From: Botryococcus braunii
Taxonomy: Eukaryota; Chlorophyta; Trebouxiophyceae
DNA: 10,000 bases
Assembly (NCBI GenBank): GCA_002005505.1
Contig: KV908377.1
Span: 613,931-623,930, forward strand
Reading direction: 5' to 3'
Positions 1 through 8,938 of this stretch are shown here, in pieces. Under the pieces are notes generated by a model, which made no database searches, was not told the origin of the DNA, and saw only the letters and a program-made list of their open reading frames with translations. A program made the position numbers and the translations under genes. How positions within the stretch are numbered: position 1 is the first letter of the stretch; every line of letters starts with the position of its first letter.

Positions 1-391
1 GAAATAGTATCACCAGCTTCTCAAGATCATGTGTGATAATCAAGAAAATTTTCTTTTTGAGCTGGTGAAGGGGTCAAGCAGGAGGAACACAAACCTTGGC
101 CGGCTCCTCGGGTTGTTGCAGCGGCACCCCTGTCAGGTGCAGTGCCAGGAGACACTTCACTTCCTACACTTGCAGAGGGATCCCCTTGCAACTGATCTTG
201 CAGAATAGTACGCCTGCACAAGATGGCAGCTCCCACGGTGACAAGTTACCTTGAGGGACTTCTCACGGCTACGGCAGGTCAGTCTTACAATCCTGGCCGG
301 AATATCTCAATCAATCTGAAAATGTCATAAACCAATCAACACAAGCATCCCAATCATAAGCGCATGCTTGCAAGAAACTTATACCACGTAA
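1..391. other. No gene recognised (left edge)
   Basis: I see no convincing coding region, RNA gene or repeat here. Short open frames exist on the minus strand (27-236), but their composition is proline-, serine- and alanine-rich with no recognisable motif. The stretch may be intergenic or intronic. Confidence 0.4.
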
Positions 392-649
392 TCACAGTAC
401 CCACTTGACATTATCATCGGAACGGGTCAAGCCCGCAGCCTCGCACGAAAAGCAGTCACCAGAATCAGGAGTCATAATTATGAAAATGTGATATTTATAC
501 CAGCTTACACGCTCTAGACTGCTCAATCTGCACACAAGTCGGGTTGCGCACCTGCCAACTGAAACAGGTGCAGATAGTGTAGCACTCGCCCATAACATCA
601 GAGCCACCACGAATGAGAATGTTTTAATTTTACCCTCTATTCTGGCCAT
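392..649 (-). CDS. Possible small secreted protein or first exon (signal-peptide-like N-terminus)
   Basis: The minus-strand frame stays open from 679 to a TGA at 392. I prefer the second ATG (649-647), because the peptide it starts has a textbook signal-peptide layout: a short basic start (MARIEGKIK), a hydrophobic core (FSFVVALMLW) and a small-residue end (ASATLSA) that would suit cleavage before PVSVG. The remaining roughly 58 residues hold four cysteines and no recognised domain. A splice-donor-like GTAAGC lies in the frame at about residue 48, so this may be only a first exon. A TATAAATA-like run falls inside the frame on the same strand (about 491-500), which argues against the second half being coding. 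No homologue is recognised. This rests on the N-terminal pattern alone and could be chance. Confidence 0.2.
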   Translation of the reverse strand: MARIEGKIKTFSFVVALMLWASATLSAPVSVGRCATRLVCRLSSLERVSWYKYHIFIIMTPDSGDCFSCEAAGLTRSDDNVKWVL

Positions 650-1022
650 CTTCCACCCTGTTCCTCCATACAATCTCATTTGTCAGCTGATAGGCATGTC
701 GGCGGGGCCGGTAAGGGCTGCCCACCAACAAACTTGGTGCAACGCAGCTTTGTTTATGCTATAATATTTCGACCATTGAGTTTTTCTCCCAATATGTGGA
801 GCCAAGGTGGAATTGCAATCTATGTGCTGGCTGCTGCGATGGAGGAGGCTGTACAAGGATACTCGGAATCCGAGCCTCGGATCGTCCAATTTAGTCCAAC
901 TGAGTCCATGTGAGGCAATCACTCCTCTCTCCGATGTAACTTCCTTCAGCTTTTACAAGAGTGGAGTAAAAAAGACCAGCCAAATGTTCAATGACCCAAA
1001 CCCAAATGTTTGAAGCTATGAG
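650..1022. other. No gene recognised
   Basis: Overlapping short frames exist on both strands between 680 and 1013, but none has a recognisable motif, and they are mutual shadows. A donor-like GTAAGG is present near 711. I see nothing that can be supported as a gene. Confidence 0.4.
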
Positions 1023-1493
1023 TCAAACCCGGCAAGCGGCCAGCTGGCGACCAACAGCGGCCGCAATAATGAAACTGACCCGATGCATGACAAAATATCC
1101 CTCCACATCTTCTTGAGCAATGATGGCTTGGTTCAAAAGCCCCTGGAGCCTCTGCAACAAAGCCAGCGCATCAGCATGCAACCCTCCAAATGTTTCAAAA
1201 GAGAAGGCTTGGAAGGCCACAGCCGGTTGCTGATGCGACAGCAAGACAGCATAGCGGGTTTGCTTGTTGTGAGCGGCGCGCGGCAGCCCCACCCGGCACG
1301 AAGTGCTGCATCTTGACCACGGTGAGTGATGACGAGCCCGCGATGTCGATAGAGAGATCGCGACCCTCCTCCCACGCGTGGAGGCGGAGGTCTGCGCGAC
1401 GGCGCTCCTGGCCAGGGACAGGGGTGGGAAAGGCTGGTTCATGGGAATGGCCAGCTCATGTGAATTGTAGAATCCTAAAAAGAAGTCACTGAA
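1023..1493 (-). pseudogene. Remnant resembling the C-terminus of a retroelement RT polyprotein
   Basis: The minus-strand frame is open from 1493 to a TGA at 1023, with an internal ATG at 1442-1440 that need not be a real start. The last 90 residues or so follow the layout seen at the C-terminus of many algal, oomycete and plant LINE-type polyproteins: a basic Lys...Tyr segment (NKQTRYAVLL), an aromatic/Gly segment (FSFETFGGLHADALALLQRL), then an arginine-containing hydrophobic helix with a late cysteine (VMHRVSFIIAAAVGRQLAAC). The part before this (STRGRRVAISLSTSRARHH) is low in motif content and may be out of frame. No polymerase, endonuclease or RNase H core is visible upstream on this strand, so if the call is right this is a 3' fragment. 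The resemblance is from memory of the family layout and was not aligned. It is not the same family as the LINE at 6852-9778, which ends in a CCHC knuckle. Confidence 0.4.
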
Positions 1494-1597
1494 TTACTAA
1501 TTATTGTCACCCCAAGCAAGTCGTGGTGCAATATAATGTTTAAGGCCACATACATGAGGGCACCACTACATGTGGATAAACATTAGCATGTATGAAA

Positions 1598-1627
1598 GCA
1601 TGTACCAATATGCATGTGGGTACATGC
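1598..1627. repeat. Inverted repeat, 9-bp arms, 12-nt loop
   Basis: GCATGTACC at 1598-1606 is the exact reverse complement of GGTACATGC at 1619-1627. The 12-nt loop itself contains ATGCAT. The surrounding 50 bases are rich in GCATGTA-type words. No coding context. Function unknown. Confidence 0.5.
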
Positions 1628-1831
1628 ACTTTGTTGACAAGAACCAGAGCTGGGTCTATTCACATCTTGAACATGTTGGCGTGAGTCACCTCTATCGCTA
1701 GGGTATGGTGGTTTAGCCCCAATTGGCAAGGGCCCCCTTGCAAGGGCCAGGGCCGAGCCTCGCGTGGGATACATAGCCCTCTAGTACACTCAGTGATGGG
1801 CTTCACAGATCTCTAGAGAAAACTCTGACGA

Positions 1832-1846
1832 GGTAACGCCGTTACC
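1832..1846. repeat. 15-bp inverted repeat (GGTAACG-C-CGTTACC)
   Basis: Seven-base arms are separated by one base, with perfect complementarity. It sits in a gene-poor stretch. It could be a protein-binding half-site pair or chance; nothing nearby identifies it. Confidence 0.4.
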
Positions 1847-2201
1847 GTAATGGGTGAGGTTAATGACGGGGAGTGATTCGCTGCCCCTTAGCACATGCCG
1901 GGGCAATCAACCTTTGAATTCCAAACCAAGAGGTAGGCTGCAGAAAGTCAATCCAATATAAATGCGACTTCAAAAGAATCCACGGGGTCTGCAACATCTG
2001 TTAAGAAATACCGCTGCTTGGTGTTGTCCCTAGCGACAACAGGCCTCACGCCCAAACACAGTCTGCATTTGTACCCAAAAGAAGAGATGAGCTTTGAGTT
2101 GACCTGCTGAGTTGCAATGGTCCCTCTTTAAGATCATCTCCTCTTTCCTGCGTACACATTCGAAGTACTGTTCACATGGATGGTTCAGACTAGTCAGTAC
2201 T

Positions 2202-2223
2202 GTGTTTAGTAGCTACTAAACAC
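2202..2223. repeat. Perfect 22-bp palindrome
   Basis: The left arm GTGTTTAGTAG (2202-2212) is followed directly by its exact reverse complement (2213-2223), with no spacer. A second, outer inverted pair (AGTACTG at about 2164-2170 and CAGTACT at 2195-2201) lies immediately to its left. There is no gene next to it. The form would fit a dimeric DNA-binding site or the scar or terminus of a small transposon. Confidence 0.6.
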
Positions 2224-2766
2224 CTGTTCCGTGCCGGACTTGAAATTTGCAAAGATGGAGGGGTGCAAACAACATGCACGGTTGCTAGAGCATTGAAACA
2301 AAAGCTTTATTCTGAATCAGACCCCCGTGGCATAATACCTAGCGTTCGTTTGCACAGCGTCCATTTATTATCGCTCTGATGTCACAGGATAATGTTTACG
2401 CATACCATCCAGGTATGTGTACACCTTGCCCTACGATGTGAGCCTCATTCCCACCGCAAGCTCAACAGTTGAAAAGCAGAAATATCAGCCCAACCCATAG
2501 CCGTATACATCCCGTGGCCAAAGCTGATCAACACAACTACACCGAGTGCCCGGTAACAACTCTGGACGTCACAAGGACAAGGTCGACCTTCTTTAAACCA
2601 ATTATCAAAACAGGAGCAACCTGACACGGATTCAGTCCAGCCGTTGTACGAACACGGATACGAACGTCAACACTATATGCGTCACAAATCAATCCTTTCA
2701 CCCAGGCTTCAAACATCCAAGATGCGAAAGAGACTGCATGTTTAGGAGAAGTAGGTGAACTTTGAT

Positions 2767-2893
2767 CCTAAGATGGCAAGCTTAAAACGACGAATGGGCA
2801 ACACTTCATTGCCATGCACATTTTGTAGCACAAGATAGTCATCATGGCGATTGCTCATAGTCAACAACTCCGCCGAATCCGCCCCTTCTTCAT
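2767..2893 (-). pseudogene. Paralogous fragment A of a tandem pair (minus-strand coding-like)
   Basis: Read on the minus strand from about 2892, this encodes VYAYEEGADSAELLT and continues to a TAA near 2750. The frame is preceded directly by TAG, which is either a stop or a splice-acceptor AG. It matches fragment B (3064-3178). The two share an exact 15-mer (GTCAACAACTCCGCC) and an exact 9-mer on the plus strand, separated in A by an extra 9 bp. That is a three-codon in-frame difference (EEGADSAELLT versus EEGAELLT), followed by roughly 75 % similarity nearer the AGCTT motif. An in-frame length difference suggests that this strand once coded for protein. It may be a degraded duplicate or a small exon. 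The protein family is not recognised. Confidence 0.35.
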
Positions 2894-3051
2894 ATGCATA
2901 CACCTATCAACACAAGGTTTGCCTAACCTAGAACAAAATCCAACGAGGTGCAGACAACGACTCTACGAGCGAAACAAACCCAACCTTGCTCACATTGTCC
3001 CAGGCTGCAAACAATCAGGATGACCACAGGGATTCGAGGATCAAAAAATGC

Positions 3052-3327
3052 TTAGTTTATGATCCACACATTCCCAGCTTGAAACAGCGATCGGGCACCA
3101 TTCTTTTCCATGAAGATGTCAATGCCATGAAAACGCCAACACGTCAACAACTCCGCCCCTTCTTCACAGCCATAAACACAGGAATCATAATTACGCAGAA
3201 TAAGGTCCAATAATGGACAGCCCTCGACAATATGTGCGGCAAGGACGGATCTCTCACAATGCCCCAGGGTCCAAACGACCAACATGTCGCCGGCGAGCCT
3301 CAAACTTTCATACACCTCACAGTTCAA
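3052..3327 (-). pseudogene. Paralogous fragment B of a tandem pair, 91-residue open frame
   Basis: A minus-strand frame runs from an ATG at 3327 to TAA at 3052. The half that is supported by comparison is the C-terminal part, VYGCEEGAELLTCWRFHG onwards, which parallels fragment A about 300 bp further along. The segment EEGAELLT...GIDIFMEKNGA resembles the helix-loop-helix rhythm of ankyrin repeats, and loosely parallels EEGLLAALREGW in the 440-residue protein encoded just upstream on the same strand. That gene's TGA at 3405 lies before this frame, so B is not simply its continuation. It could be a decayed tandem copy or an exon of a neighbouring gene. Confidence 0.35.
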
Positions 3328-3404
3328 GCTCGCAGCGACAAATGGGCAAACCCTCTGCAGCCATCAGCTGCCGAAGCGCCTTCCACTCCATTGCTACCGC
3401 CCTC

Positions 3405-4727
3405 TCAAACCTGCATCCAAGTGCGCATCTTGGCAGCAATGGCCTGGGCGCGCCTCTCAATAGAGGGCGTCATGAAGCCAGCCTGCACCAGGATGGCCTC
3501 CAGGACATGGGGCAGGTGGCAGGACCCAGTGCATCCATGCCTTTCCGCACATGCTTGCGACTGCAACGCCCACCACTGGAGGAGGAGGACCGCGCTCGCC
3601 CTCATCTGCTCCCTCCACTTCTGGACCTTGGGGGCAAGCTCCTTCGCCACCGACGGATTGATCTGTGCGACCACGTAGGCCAGGCGCTGCGCTGATGGCC
3701 TCTCCCGCCGGCCGAGGCCACCATCGCGGTCCCAAACGACGTCCCGTCGGCTGCTTGCCCAGAGATTTGGGGGCAATTTGCGGTAGTCCGATTTACCAGC
3801 TACCTCGCAACGGCGCCATGGCAGGCAAGGCATGTGTTTGCCAGCTGGCTCCAGGCAACCCTTTTGGATCAGTGTCTCCACCACCTCAAACTGCCCCTTT
3901 TCAAAGGCGCGCACGAACAACAAGTCGCCCAAGCCGTTCTCCAGCAGCAGGTCCAAGCATGCCAGGCCGGGATCCGCCAAGGCGGCGTCCGCGACACTTA
4001 GGTCCCGCGGCACCCCCAACGCCTCGAACATGAACTGGACGCCGGGCACCCAGCCCTCTCGCAGGGCCGCCAGCAGGCCTTCCTCGGGATGTCGAACCCC
4101 TTCCGGAACTCCGCGTAACCACTGAGGACACGTCAGAACATAATCCCTGAGGTGGGCCAGGTCCTTGGTGTGCACTGCACGGAACAGCTCAAGACCTGCT
4201 GTGGACACCATAATGTGCCAACCTAGCCGACGACAACGACGACGACGACGTTGCACTCGCTCAATGAAGTCGGAGTCCAAGACCTGGGTGACGAGGGCGG
4301 GCTCCTTCCAACGGATGGAGAAGCACAGGGCGTAGCCGCGGTTGAGGGCGAACATGGCAAAGTCTTTGCCTCCGAACTCCAAGAGCAGCTTGGTCAGCTC
4401 CTCCAGATCATCCCAATACACACGGCATCGCAGGACCGCCGTCAAAATAGCCTTGGAGATCCACTGCTTGCGGCGCTCTGTCAGGAGATACCTATCAAAT
4501 GACCCAAAGCTTCGCATTGAAGAACAAATGGACGGAGTCACGAAGCCCGGGCGGTTCATAATCCAAGCTATGATGGCGTCTCTCATCAGCAGCACGGCCC
4601 ATGTTAACGTGCAGGCGTTTACAGCATCAGCCCAGGAGTTCCAGCAAAAGCCCAGCTTCTCCAGATTGTCATCCCGCAGTGCAACCAGGATTTGGAGAGG
4701 GCAATATTTCTGCAATGAAAAGCACAT
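3405..4727 (-). CDS. Divergent ankyrin-repeat-like protein, 440 residues
   Basis: This is the longest open frame outside the mobile elements. It starts at the first ATG (4727), two codons after an in-frame TAA (4733-4731), and ends at TGA (3407-3405). The middle shows repeated helix-turn-helix blocks with ankyrin-like spacing: roughly residues 178-204 (GLELFRAVHTKDLAHLRDYV), 214-239 (EEGLLAALREGWVPGVQFMF), 243-268 (LSVADAALADPGLACLDLLL) and 269-291 (LLFVRAFEKGQFEVVETLIQ). The canonical TPLH and GAD signatures are missing, so the repeats are divergent. A motif GF(V/M)TPSI occurs near both ends (61-67 and 417-423). An arginine run at 140-147 is encoded by a CGA-type trinucleotide tract (4228-4250). 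No signal peptide or clear membrane segment is seen. Ankyrin repeats bind other proteins; a partner cannot be inferred. It may be a complete intronless gene or a long exon. Confidence 0.5.
   Translation of the reverse strand: MCFSLQKYCPLQILVALRDDNLEKLGFCWNSWADAVNACTLTWAVLLMRDAIIAWIMNRPGFVTPSICSSMRSFGSFDRYLLTERRKQWISKAILTAVLRCRVYWDDLEELTKLLLEFGGKDFAMFALNRGYALCFSIRWKEPALVTQVLDSDFIERVQRRRRRCRRLGWHIMVSTAGLELFRAVHTKDLAHLRDYVLTCPQWLRGVPEGVRHPEEGLLAALREGWVPGVQFMFEALGVPRDLSVADAALADPGLACLDLLLENGLGDLLFVRAFEKGQFEVVETLIQKGCLEPAGKHMPCLPWRRCEVAGKSDYRKLPPNLWASSRRDVVWDRDGGLGRRERPSAQRLAYVVAQINPSVAKELAPKVQKWREQMRASAVLLLQWWALQSQACAERHGCTGSCHLPHVLEAILVQAGFMTPSIERRAQAIAAKMRTWMQV
4228..4250. repeat. Imperfect (CGA)n tract inside a coding region
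   Basis: Seven to eight units of CGA/CAA-type triplets, kept in frame within the ankyrin-like ORF on the minus strand, where they encode the Arg-rich stretch QRRRRRCRR. Only triplet-length changes would keep the frame, which fits a translated gene. Confidence 0.6.
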
Positions 4728-4950
4728 CCTTTAACAGTGAGACAGTTCGACTGTACGACTTCCACGCCTTTGCTTCAGTCTCGCCTCAATAGAGGCTCCG
4801 CAACAAGAGTTTCTTCTGATATCAGAGGGGAAGAAAACCTCCGCTGCGCCTTTTGCACAGTTTGTAGTCTGCCAGCATACCGACAAGCCAGCACAAACAC
4901 ACACTCCATGCCATCGGCAATCTCTCCCAACCCCATCGCAGGGGAGAACC

Positions 4951-4973
4951 ACCCCCCCCCCCACACACACACA

Positions 4974-5029
<56 letters not shown>
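4951..5029. repeat. C-run followed by (CA)n microsatellite
   Basis: A C-run begins at about 4952 and passes into an almost pure CA dinucleotide repeat to 5029, with one CCC interruption near 4976-4978. The long alternating purine-pyrimidine tract can adopt Z-DNA. Open frames crossing it (poly-His/Thr or poly-Cys/Val) are artefacts of the repeat. Confidence 0.95.
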
Positions 5030-5030
<1 letters not shown>

Positions 5031-5031
<1 letters not shown>

Positions 5032-5120
5032 CAAACAGGCAGGCAGGCAGGCAGGCACGCATGGACGTGCGCATGCAAACAGGCAGGCAGGCAGGCACGC
5101 ATGGACATGCGCGTGCACGC
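5031..5120. repeat. 44-bp tandem repeat with nested (GGCA)n
   Basis: Two adjacent units begin with GCAAAC at 5031 and 5075. The first has five AGGC tetramers and the second four, each followed by ACGCATGGAC and a purine-pyrimidine alternating tail. The units differ by one tetramer and a few substitutions, as expected of a slippage-prone minisatellite. It directly adjoins the CA microsatellite. Confidence 0.85.
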
Positions 5121-5629
5121 ATGCAATATGCAACTACACAACAAGAAGGCCAGTGGGCAGGAGGAGAGTCAGAACCATGGCGTAATATTTATGGGACAAG
5201 CTCCCGCCAAAGGCTCAACTACCAGTAAGTCATCTTTAGCATGGTGCATGCAGCTTATTGCCTTTGTGCATGCTCTTCACAAAATCACTGTTTTGGCACG
5301 AAAATGTTACTACACAGGATCCTTGGTTAAGACCGTTCCCCGGCAATGCCCCCGCTATGTCCTCACTTCCTCTTGCACTTTACACTTGCCCTCTTTAAGG
5401 TTTCCCCTGACCTAAGAAACTCATGCAGGTTCAATGGTCCAGCCAGACCTGCATGGGAGGGTGTCGCCTCACCATGCCTTGTATGGCAAGATTGACATGC
5501 ACGCAAGGTCGGATGTGACAAATACATGTTTCTGGCTGACCATGTAGATTACCGTGCAACTGCAGGTAAATGTGCAAATTTCAACCAAACTCAGCCAGCC
5601 ATGGCTCCAGGTATGGCGGTGCATCCCGT
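5121..5629. other. No gene recognised
   Basis: A short plus-strand frame crosses from the repeat into this stretch but is mostly repeat-derived. A splice-donor-like GTAAGT occurs near 5223-5228. I see no protein or RNA gene that I can support. Confidence 0.4.
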
Positions 5630-6124
5630 TCAATAGCCACAGGAACCATGCTTCACTAGCCAGCCAAAAAAGATTGAGCCACAGGAACCATGCTTCGTCT
5701 TCAGAAGGCAGAACAGAGGGCCACTTACTAGTGTCCTATGGCGTAGCACTCTATATCCCGCATAAGATTCCACGCAGTAGTATTCGGCTCCAGAACGGTT
5801 TCCAAAGCTTTCGAATTCCAGGCACTTCAGGACTTCCTCTTTTGGGGATGGCTTGTACACAACCTTCTGTGACACAGCATAGGTCTTGTGCACAGGACTC
5901 GTTGAGCACTTGGAACCGACTAAGCCCATCGATTGTAGCTCTGCCTCTGATGCTTCACAGCTTGCTTTGTAGTTCCTCCCTGATCCATGAAACAAGATTT
6001 CATGAGCCTGGCAAGGCATGTTCCAAGGCGAAGCAAATCTGAAGGCCACCTCAAATTGCAATGACTGCTGATGAAATCCAGATTGTTCACCCAGCACCTG
6101 ACTGGTTTTGTCACTGCAATGCAC
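5630..6124 (-). CDS. Uncharacterised open frame, 164 residues (doubtful)
   Basis: A minus-strand frame runs from an ATG at 6124 to a stop at 5630. The composition is protein-like (for example VVYKPSPKEEVLKCLEFESF near residues 87-106), and the C-terminus repeats KHGSCG because of the 20-bp direct repeat. There is no recognised domain, signal peptide or membrane segment. A plus-strand frame of nearly equal length (5554-6042) overlaps it, so at least one is a shadow. I slightly favour the minus strand on composition. It could equally be non-coding. Confidence 0.18.
   Translation of the reverse strand: MHCSDKTSQVLGEQSGFHQQSLQFEVAFRFASPWNMPCQAHEILFHGSGRNYKASCEASEAELQSMGLVGSKCSTSPVHKTYAVSQKVVYKPSPKEEVLKCLEFESFGNRSGAEYYCVESYAGYRVLRHRTLVSGPLFCLLKTKHGSCGSIFFGWLVKHGSCGY
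5635..5696. repeat. 20-bp direct repeat, 42-bp period
   Basis: AGCCACAGGAACCATGCTTC occurs at 5635-5654 and again at 5677-5696, with 22 bp between them. This is a short local tandem duplication. In the minus-strand frame over the region it gives a repeated KHGSCG peptide. Confidence 0.85.
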
Positions 6125-6740
6125 TAAACGACATGGTATCCCATATACCTCAACGGCTTCAGGTGTCTACCAAAGACGCACATCATTGGGGGTAGACGCC
6201 AACTGCCTTCAGAGCTCGCTTATTTGAAACTGGTCCTGCAGGGCAAATGATAGTAACAAGATTGTACTGATAGTAATGAGACTGGATGCTTTGGTATACC
6301 CTCACAAAGTGTCCTGCATGTGGCATTAATACTTGAAACCTCGATTGTCTTGTTTCCACAGATCTGACCAGTCAAAAACTACGTTCCAGCTGTACTTCTC
6401 GCGAAGTGTCCCCATTACATTATGCCGATCTGTGCATCCTCACATTCTGGGCTTGAGGCAACTCACCTTGCAGAACAAAAACCTGACAAGGCTTCTTGGA
6501 ACAATGCGATCGGGACCAAAGCCCAATAAGGGAAAGAAGCCTAGGCTACCACGAACTGCTGCGTTTGTGCCCCTGCGAATCCTACTGCTCAATCGGACAT
6601 ATCATGTGATATTGCAAGAATAATCCAATCGACAAGAAGTGCTTGCGCTCATAAAGTGAGTCCATCATGAGTTTACGTGTCCAACCTCAACAGAAATACC
6701 CCCCCCCCCCCCATGACTTGTGATAGAACCACTCAGAAAA
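6125..6740. other. No gene recognised upstream of the LINE
   Basis: I looked here for the apurinic endonuclease or ORF1 part of the downstream LINE and found neither. A 96-residue plus-strand frame (6333-6623) has no recognised motif. A good 3'-splice-like pyrimidine tract with AG lies near 6348-6360. Part of the stretch may be decayed LINE 5' sequence. Confidence 0.4.
6699..6712. repeat. C14 homopolymer
   Basis: Fourteen consecutive C residues. Such runs are prone to length error in replication and sequencing, so frames crossing it should not be trusted. Confidence 0.95.
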
Positions 6741-6744
6741 ACGT

Positions 6745-6824
6745 CTACACTCAGTGTAGTACACTGGTCAGGCCTCCCGACAGTGTCGGGCCGTCGGCTC
6801 AACAGGTTGTGCCAACAGTGTTGG
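6745..6824. repeat. Three related small inverted repeats in a row
   Basis: CTACAC-TCA-GTGTAG (6745-6759), CCCGACA-G-TGTCGGG (6776-6790) and CCAACA-G-TGTTGG (6812-6824) are each perfectly self-complementary. They share the core CAGTGT, and their centres are about 31 and 35 bp apart. The outer arm bases differ between copies, but pairing is kept in each. They lie just upstream of the open reading frame of the LINE. They may be hairpins of its 5' region or repeated protein-binding sites. Confidence 0.6.
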
Positions 6825-8922
6825 ACCAGCACCCTAGAACGTCGCCCATGATCGGACCCTAGCAGCTGCCAGCCTACCCCCCTACACCAAAAGCATTTCA
6901 ACCCCCATAGGTTTTGGAAAACCCTTCGGCGTGAAAGAGATAGACTGCCTGAACCCCTTAGAGATGTGTCAGCTTGGGATTCTTATATAAATTCCCTTGC
7001 AAGTGGTCTTGGAACTGAAGAGCCCGCGCATGGTCTGCCTATTGGGGCATATCCTCCCCATCAAGTCCCAGAAGATCATGGTCACGACCAGTGCGACGAG
7101 CTGAATGCTCCCTTCACAGTCGAGGAAATTGAACTGGGTCTCCGAGCACTTGCCAATGGGAAATCCCCGGGGAAAGATGGTTACCCTACAGAGTTGTTTA
7201 GGTATGCTCAGCCACTTACACACCCGGGGGATCCTTACTCACGAAACCTGTTAAGTCATGTCATTGCGGACATTTTTACTATGGCGCTTAGACAACGTAC
7301 CTTACCGGCGGAGTCAAATGTATGTTTGGTGACACCGGTATATAAGAAAGGGGACGCGTATAACAGAGGAAATTATCGTCCCATTGCCGTGGGCGAATCT
7401 CTTATGAGGTTGTATGCCAACGTGTTGAACTCGCGTCTGGTATCTTACTTGGAGAAGTACCGTTTGCGTGTTGATTGCCAAACAGGCTTCCGTCCTGAAA
7501 TGTCCACCACCCATCAACTGTTTGTTATACAACACCTCATAGATTGGGCAATGGGCATCACTCCACTGCATTTTGCATTCCTGGACCTCTCTAAAGCTTA
7601 CGACAGGGTATCGCGTCTTAAGTTAGGGCATATTTTGGAGCAGTTGGGAATCCAAGGGGATTTTCTTTATGCTACTCAAGCTGTAATAGACAGTACAGTT
7701 TTGGCGATCAAGATTGAGGGCAAACATGGGGGGTTGTTTAAATCAAGTGCGGGTGTTCCTCAAGGGTGCCCCATTAGCCCTACACTATTTGGAATTATGT
7801 CGGATGGACTCCCCCGATATCTTGCACACCATTGTCCCACGGCTGGCCTTCAGCTACCTGATGGCACACGTTTAAATATAATACGTATCCAAGTGCTAGG
7901 TTTTGCGGACGATTTTGTTCTCGTCGCGCCTACAGTTGAGGACCTACAGGTGTTGGTGAATGCTACTCAAGAATGGTGTAAGAGTATGGACATGCGCCTA
8001 AATGGGGCCAAGACGCAATACCTTTCAGTAAATCCAGACCCTCGGACACCCTCTACCTCTCTAGAGGTTGCAGGGGTTAGAATTGGTCCGGTACAGGAGG
8101 TTAAATACCTTGGATTACAGATTCATGCCAAGAATGGCCTTCAAGCCGGCATTAAGAACCTCGAGCAGAGGTTCTGGATAGCATGGGAAGACCTTACTAG
8201 AGCTTATAGCAATCTCGGTTGCAACATGTCAATGATGCTCATGACAGAACTGTACTTAGCTTGCCTACCACCCCTCATCTCCTATGGATGTGAAGTCTGG
8301 GCATTCAGATGCTTTCAAGGCAGACAATTGTCTTCGGGAAAACCTAGTAGTATACCCCTATTGGATGCGCACAAGCGGGTCCTAGCTCAGATTTTGGGGG
8401 TGCGTCGGACAATCCCTGAGGAAATAATCAATTGTGAATTGAACATATTTTCTTTGTGGTCAACTTGGATCTTACGTATGGCCAGGTTTTGGAACAATAT
8501 AGCGGCCATGAGACCTGATTCATTACACTACAAGGTCCTCATGCATGACATTAGGTTGGCAATAGTAGAAGGCCGAGAAACGTTTTCGGGTACCCTTATG
8601 CAACAACTTAAGAAACTAGGACACTATATAGCTGACCATGTGCGGTTTGATAGAGCCTTGCAGATTGACATTTCACAGGTAAAGGATCTGTTAGACCGTA
8701 AAAGTGACATGATATGGGATGACCTGGACATCTCCCCTCGCACTTGTGCATCCCCAAGAGCCTTATTCTGCAGATACCAAAGGTGGTTCGCACGTCCGCC
8801 TCATGTGCCACGGCGTAAGAGTGCGCTCAAACTCCACCTTCCTAATTGTACATTGCGGACCTTTATGCGATTTAGATTAGGGTGTCATGACCTTCCTATT
8901 GATAAAGGTAGACAACAAGGCA

Positions 8923-8927
8923 TCCCT
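8923..8927. repeat. Target-site duplication, left copy (TCCCT)
   Basis: TCCCT directly precedes the TG end of the left LTR, and the same five bases directly follow the CA end of the right LTR (9540-9544). Counting only one copy, the LINE frame runs through without a break (…GGC ATC CCT CGA GAC…), which shows that this is a true duplication of LINE sequence. Five bp is the usual size for LTR-retrotransposon integrases. Confidence 0.95.
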
Positions 8928-8938
8928 TGTTGTGCCGG

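Larger units (their letters stand above)
1494..2440. other. Gene-poor stretch
   Basis: No protein or RNA gene is recognised. The stretch contains several short inverted repeats listed separately, and a 12-bp palindrome CCCTTGCAAGGG near 1735-1746. It may be intergenic, intronic or old transposon debris. Confidence 0.4.

Noticed and set aside
3213..4131. Plus-strand frames of 97-160 residues and a second minus frame at 3457-3735
   Set aside because: They overlap the 440-residue minus-strand ORF in other frames and have Pro/Arg/Ser-rich shadow composition.
4737..5228. Open frames on both strands across the CA and GGCA repeats (His/Thr- or Cys/Val-rich proteins)
   Set aside because: They are produced by the microsatellite being open in several frames. 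No coding signal lies outside the repeat.
7314..7571. Minus-strand frames inside the LINE RT (also 6969-7223 and 8608-8811)
   Set aside because: They lie antisense to strongly conserved RT motifs and are shadows.
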